Source: Bacillus sp. FJAT-47783 (GTDB taxonomy: Bacteria; Bacillota; Bacilli; Bacillales; Aeribacillaceae). From it: a stretch of DNA of 64,000 nucleotides. The translations under genes were made by a program, and so were the position numbers. The DNA lies in assembly GCF_022808615.1 (NCBI RefSeq), contig NZ_JAKZKS010000002.1, positions 1 to 64,000 of the forward strand, in the 5' to 3' direction. The notes beneath the pieces were generated by a model. The model worked only from the letters and a program-made list of their open reading frames with translations. It made no database searches and had not been told where the DNA came from. Below, one piece after another: positions 61,718 to 64,000 of the stretch (position 1 is its first letter; every line of letters starts with the position of its first letter).

Positions 61718-62689
61718 ATGAAAACGTTAAAATATCGTTGGTCTATGTTCCTAGCCGTTATCATCACGATATCAACGATGTTGAGCTGTAGTGTAAACAA
61801 ACAGGATGTAGTAGAAGTAAGCGCTTGGCTGAAAGCTTCTAGCCAAGCGTATCATGATACAATTGTTTGGCTGTCCGATACACAATATTATTCAGAATCA
61901 TATCCTCATATTTTTCAAAATCAAATTGATTGGATGTTATCAAACCGTTCGAATTGGAATATTCAATACGTCATTCATACAGGAGATATCGTCAACAAAG
62001 CGGATGAAAAAATTCAGTGGCTTCGAGCTCATACGATTTTAAAGCAGTTGGATAAACAAAAAATGCCATATGGTGTATTAGCTGGTAACCATGATTTAAT
62101 TAAAAATAAGTCGTATGAGCCATTTTCATTTTATTTCGGAGAGAAGCGTTTCCGTGGCAAAGAGTATTACGGTGGTTCATACAAAAATAACCGTGGCCAT
62201 TATGACTTAATCAAGTTAGGAGATACGCCGTTTATCATTCTTTATATGGGGTGGGGAGTCGGCTCGGATGAAATCGATTGGATGAATCAAGTGCTAAAAG
62301 CTTTTCCAGAGCGAATGGCGATTCTTGCCTTTCATAAATATTTACATAAAAATAAAAGACGGACGTTTGAAGGAAGAAAAATCTTTCATGAAGTGGTTAA
62401 ACGAAATGAAAATGTAAAGGTTGTGCTAAGTGGCCATTATGATGACAGTGAACACATTGTAACAGAAATTGACGATGATCAAGATGGTACCCCTGACCGC
62501 AAAGTGTACGAGATTTTAGCGGATTATCAAGGGGCACCAGAAGGAGGACAAGGATTTTTACGATTGCTCCACTATTATCCAGATCGTTCTAAAATATATG
62601 TTCGAACGTATTCGCCATATTTGGACAAGTATTACTATTACTCACCTTTTAAACATCCGGGGAAAGATGAATTTTGGATCGATTTATAG
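61718..62689 (+). CDS. Calcineurin-like metallophosphoesterase, probable lipoprotein
   Basis: 323 residues. An N-terminal hydrophobic segment ends in a lipobox-like MLSC (about residue 24), so it is probably anchored outside the membrane. Metal-ligand motifs are LSDTQYY (motif I), HTGDIVN (II), GNHDL (III) and SGHYDD (a late histidine). DDDQDGTPDRK resembles a calcium-binding loop. The substrate is unknown. ATG at 61718 is chosen as AGGTG lies 7 nt before; earlier GTG/ATG codons overlap that site. Confidence 0.85.
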   Translation: MKTLKYRWSMFLAVIITISTMLSCSVNKQDVVEVSAWLKASSQAYHDTIVWLSDTQYYSESYPHIFQNQIDWMLSNRSNWNIQYVIHTGDIVNKADEKIQWLRAHTILKQLDKQKMPYGVLAGNHDLIKNKSYEPFSFYFGEKRFRGKEYYGGSYKNNRGHYDLIKLGDTPFIILYMGWGVGSDEIDWMNQVLKAFPERMAILAFHKYLHKNKRRTFEGRKIFHEVVKRNENVKVVLSGHYDDSEHIVTEIDDDQDGTPDRKVYEILADYQGAPEGGQGFLRLLHYYPDRSKIYVRTYSPYLDKYYYYSPFKHPGKDEFWIDL

Positions 62690-62760
62690 CAGGTTGAAAT
62701 TTTAAAATGGCCAATTCGTTCATGATCATTCAGTAGAGGGAAGCCCCCCACTGAATGAGG

Positions 62761-63468
62761 TTAATCTTGATTTGAAGCTTTTGTAATGAAAGGAGAATAG
62801 CCTTTTTGCTTCAGTTCGTTAGCAAGCCTTTCCGCGTTTTCTAATTTTGTAAAGGCACCAACTTGCACTTTATAAAGGTGCGTGTTAGTTGGCTGAGTTG
62901 CTGTTTTCTTTTCAAGTTGATAAAAATGTTGGATGGAGCGTGCCAAAGCCTTTGCACAAGTTTGTCTGTAGCTTTCTGACTTTAATAATGCTGCCTCTTG
63001 TTGATTCGTCATAAACCCGCACTCACATAAGACTGCGGTCATCTTCGTCTCACGTAGGACATGGAAATTGGCTGTTTTCACACCACGGTCTTTTCGACCT
63101 GTTGCTAATACGAGCTCACGCTGAATCTTTTTAGCGAGCTTTTCAGCTTCTTTTGGACGAGATGGATAAATATATGTTTCAATTCCGTGCACATCATTCC
63201 AATGCTTCCCATCTCCGTATGCATTTGCATGAATGGATAGGAACAAGTGAACATCTAAATCATTGGCAATCTTTGTTCTCATTTGTAATGGAACATCGCG
63301 GTCATCTGAATGAGTAAAGAACACGTTTACTTGTTTAAACTTCTTTAACTCTGCTTTTAAATGGTGGGCAACTGATCGGTTAAATTCATACTCTTTCATC
63401 CCATCTACCGTCTGTTTTCCTTTTGTCTCATAGCCATGTCCGGCATCAATCGCAATTTTCATACTCAA
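62761..63468 (-). CDS. N-acetylmuramoyl-L-alanine amidase with SPOR domain (CwlC-like)
   Basis: 235 residues. The amidase_3 zinc ligands are His in DAGHGYET, Glu in EYEFNRSVA, His in LSIHANA, with the catalytic Glu in CECGFMTN. The C-terminus (about 195-230: LYKVQVGAFTKLENAERLANELKQKG) is a SPOR peptidoglycan-binding repeat. There is no signal peptide, as in CwlC, which acts in mother-cell lysis at the end of sporulation. The TTG at 63468 has AAAGGAGG at 8-nt spacing; the ATG at 63462 is further away. Confidence 0.9.
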   Translation of the reverse strand: MSMKIAIDAGHGYETKGKQTVDGMKEYEFNRSVAHHLKAELKKFKQVNVFFTHSDDRDVPLQMRTKIANDLDVHLFLSIHANAYGDGKHWNDVHGIETYIYPSRPKEAEKLAKKIQRELVLATGRKDRGVKTANFHVLRETKMTAVLCECGFMTNQQEAALLKSESYRQTCAKALARSIQHFYQLEKKTATQPTNTHLYKVQVGAFTKLENAERLANELKQKGYSPFITKASNQD

Positions 63469-63663
63469 GTACAATTCCTCCTTTTTATCGTCTTCATTTA
63501 CCTTTTAGACGGAAACGGGCCAAAGAGTAGCATTTACAATGTTGATTCCTTTGTAGTTTTGGTCAAGGTGGAAAAATGCTACAATATAGGAGTGTGAAAT
63601 GAGATTACAGTTACGCTCATCATAGAGAAGGATGACATCATGATGGTGAAGGAGGAAAATGAG

Positions 63664-64000
63664 GTGCTCAAGGTTCGTACGAAAGATATTATTGAAAATT
63701 TTCAAATGGAGTTAATTAGTGGAGGAGAAGGGGTTAGCCGCCCTATTACGACGAGTGATTTATCAAGACCAGGTATAGAAATCGCAGGTTTTTTTACATA
63801 TTATCCGAAAGAACGTGTTCAACTTTTAGGGATGACAGAACTTACATTTTTTCAAAAATTAACGGATGAGGAAAAGGCTAGCCGCATGGCTCAATTATGT
63901 ACAGAGGCAACTCCAGCGATCATTGTATCTCGCGATATGGATGTCCCTAAGGAATTAATTGAAGCATCTGAAGAGGCGAATGTTCCGGTATTGCGGTCAC
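63664..64000 (+). CDS. hprK: HPr kinase/phosphorylase, 5' part only
   Basis: The window ends after 112 codons. The product begins [20 protein letters not shown] and continues [41 protein letters not shown] and [17 protein letters not shown], the N-terminal domain of HprK. HprK phosphorylates HPr at Ser46 and controls carbon catabolite repression. The catalytic domain lies outside. GTG start 8 nt after AAGGAGG. A -10-like TACAAT at 63580-63585 with TTTTGG 17 bp upstream may be its promoter. Confidence 0.93.
   Translation, partial: MLKVRTKDIIENFQMELISGGEGVSRPITTSDLSRPGIEIAGFFTYYPKERVQLLGMTELTFFQKLTDEEKASRMAQLCTEATPAIIVSRDMDVPKELIEASEEANVPVLRS

Overview
The window is a chromosomal segment of a low-GC Gram-positive, spore-forming, motile member of the Bacillaceae. 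The gene order matches the Bacillus subtilis block from lytR/tagU through degSU, comF, flgM-flgL, fliW-csrA-hag, fliDST, hpf, secA, prfB, cccB, ftsEX, ctpB, swrA, minJ, uvrBA, the yvl genes and hprK. This recall of synteny is the main support for many names. No rRNA, tRNA or CRISPR array was seen.

Layout. 1-8075: LCP cell-wall ligase and YvyE (minus strand), the DegS-DegU two-component system, a NERD-domain protein, DegV and ComFA. 8627-10058: three small genes, including a LysM protein, separate comFA from comFB. 10219-16276: ComFB, ComFC (apparently starting at an ATT codon) and the flagellar set yvyF-flgM-flgN-flgK-flgL-yviE-fliW-csrA. 16435-18048: flagellin gene hag, split by a 366-nt group I intron. 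18047-20781: an accessory island between two 32-bp direct repeats that contain the hag terminator; it holds an integrase remnant and a DarT/DarG toxin-antitoxin pair. 20978-21948: a PIN-domain gene with a small upstream partner. 22129-27001: YjfB, two coiled-coil genes, FlaG, FliD, FliS, FliT and one unknown. 27473-34140: hpf, secA, prfB (with its programmed frameshift) and an asparagine synthetase. 34433-46927: a LysM/3D-domain protein, YitT-type protein, cytochrome c551, FtsE-FtsX next to a PcsB/EnvC-like M23 protein, a His-rich YmaF-like protein, a drug-efflux MFS gene with an elaborate attenuator leader but a frameshift, CtpB, SwrA and MinJ. 47072-63468: a membrane protein, RecQ, a TetR/RND efflux pair, UvrB-UvrA, YvlB-YvlC-YvlD, a phosphoesterase and a CwlC-like amidase. 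The right edge cuts HprK.

How the parts work together. Motility dominates. Sigma-D promoters stand before yvyF, flgM, hag, yjfB and flaG; FlgM restrains sigma-D; FliW, CsrA and the hag leader form the flagellin homeostasis loop; DegU and SwrA act above them. Cell-wall and division functions (LCP, FtsEX with M23, MinJ, amidase) and DNA repair (LexA-boxed uvrBA, RecQ) make up the rest.

Most notable signals: (1) the hag intron begins, in frame, with codons for Leu-Ala-Ala-stop, so an unspliced message should yield a truncated flagellin ending YALAA, the core of an ssrA-type ClpXP degron; (2) five intergenic arrays, each with its own short anchor word repeated every 20-21 bp (two helical turns); (3) a leader-peptide attenuator before the MFS gene, with one 8-nt word placed to pair with either of two complementary copies; (4) the DarTG island inserted exactly at the flagellin terminator.
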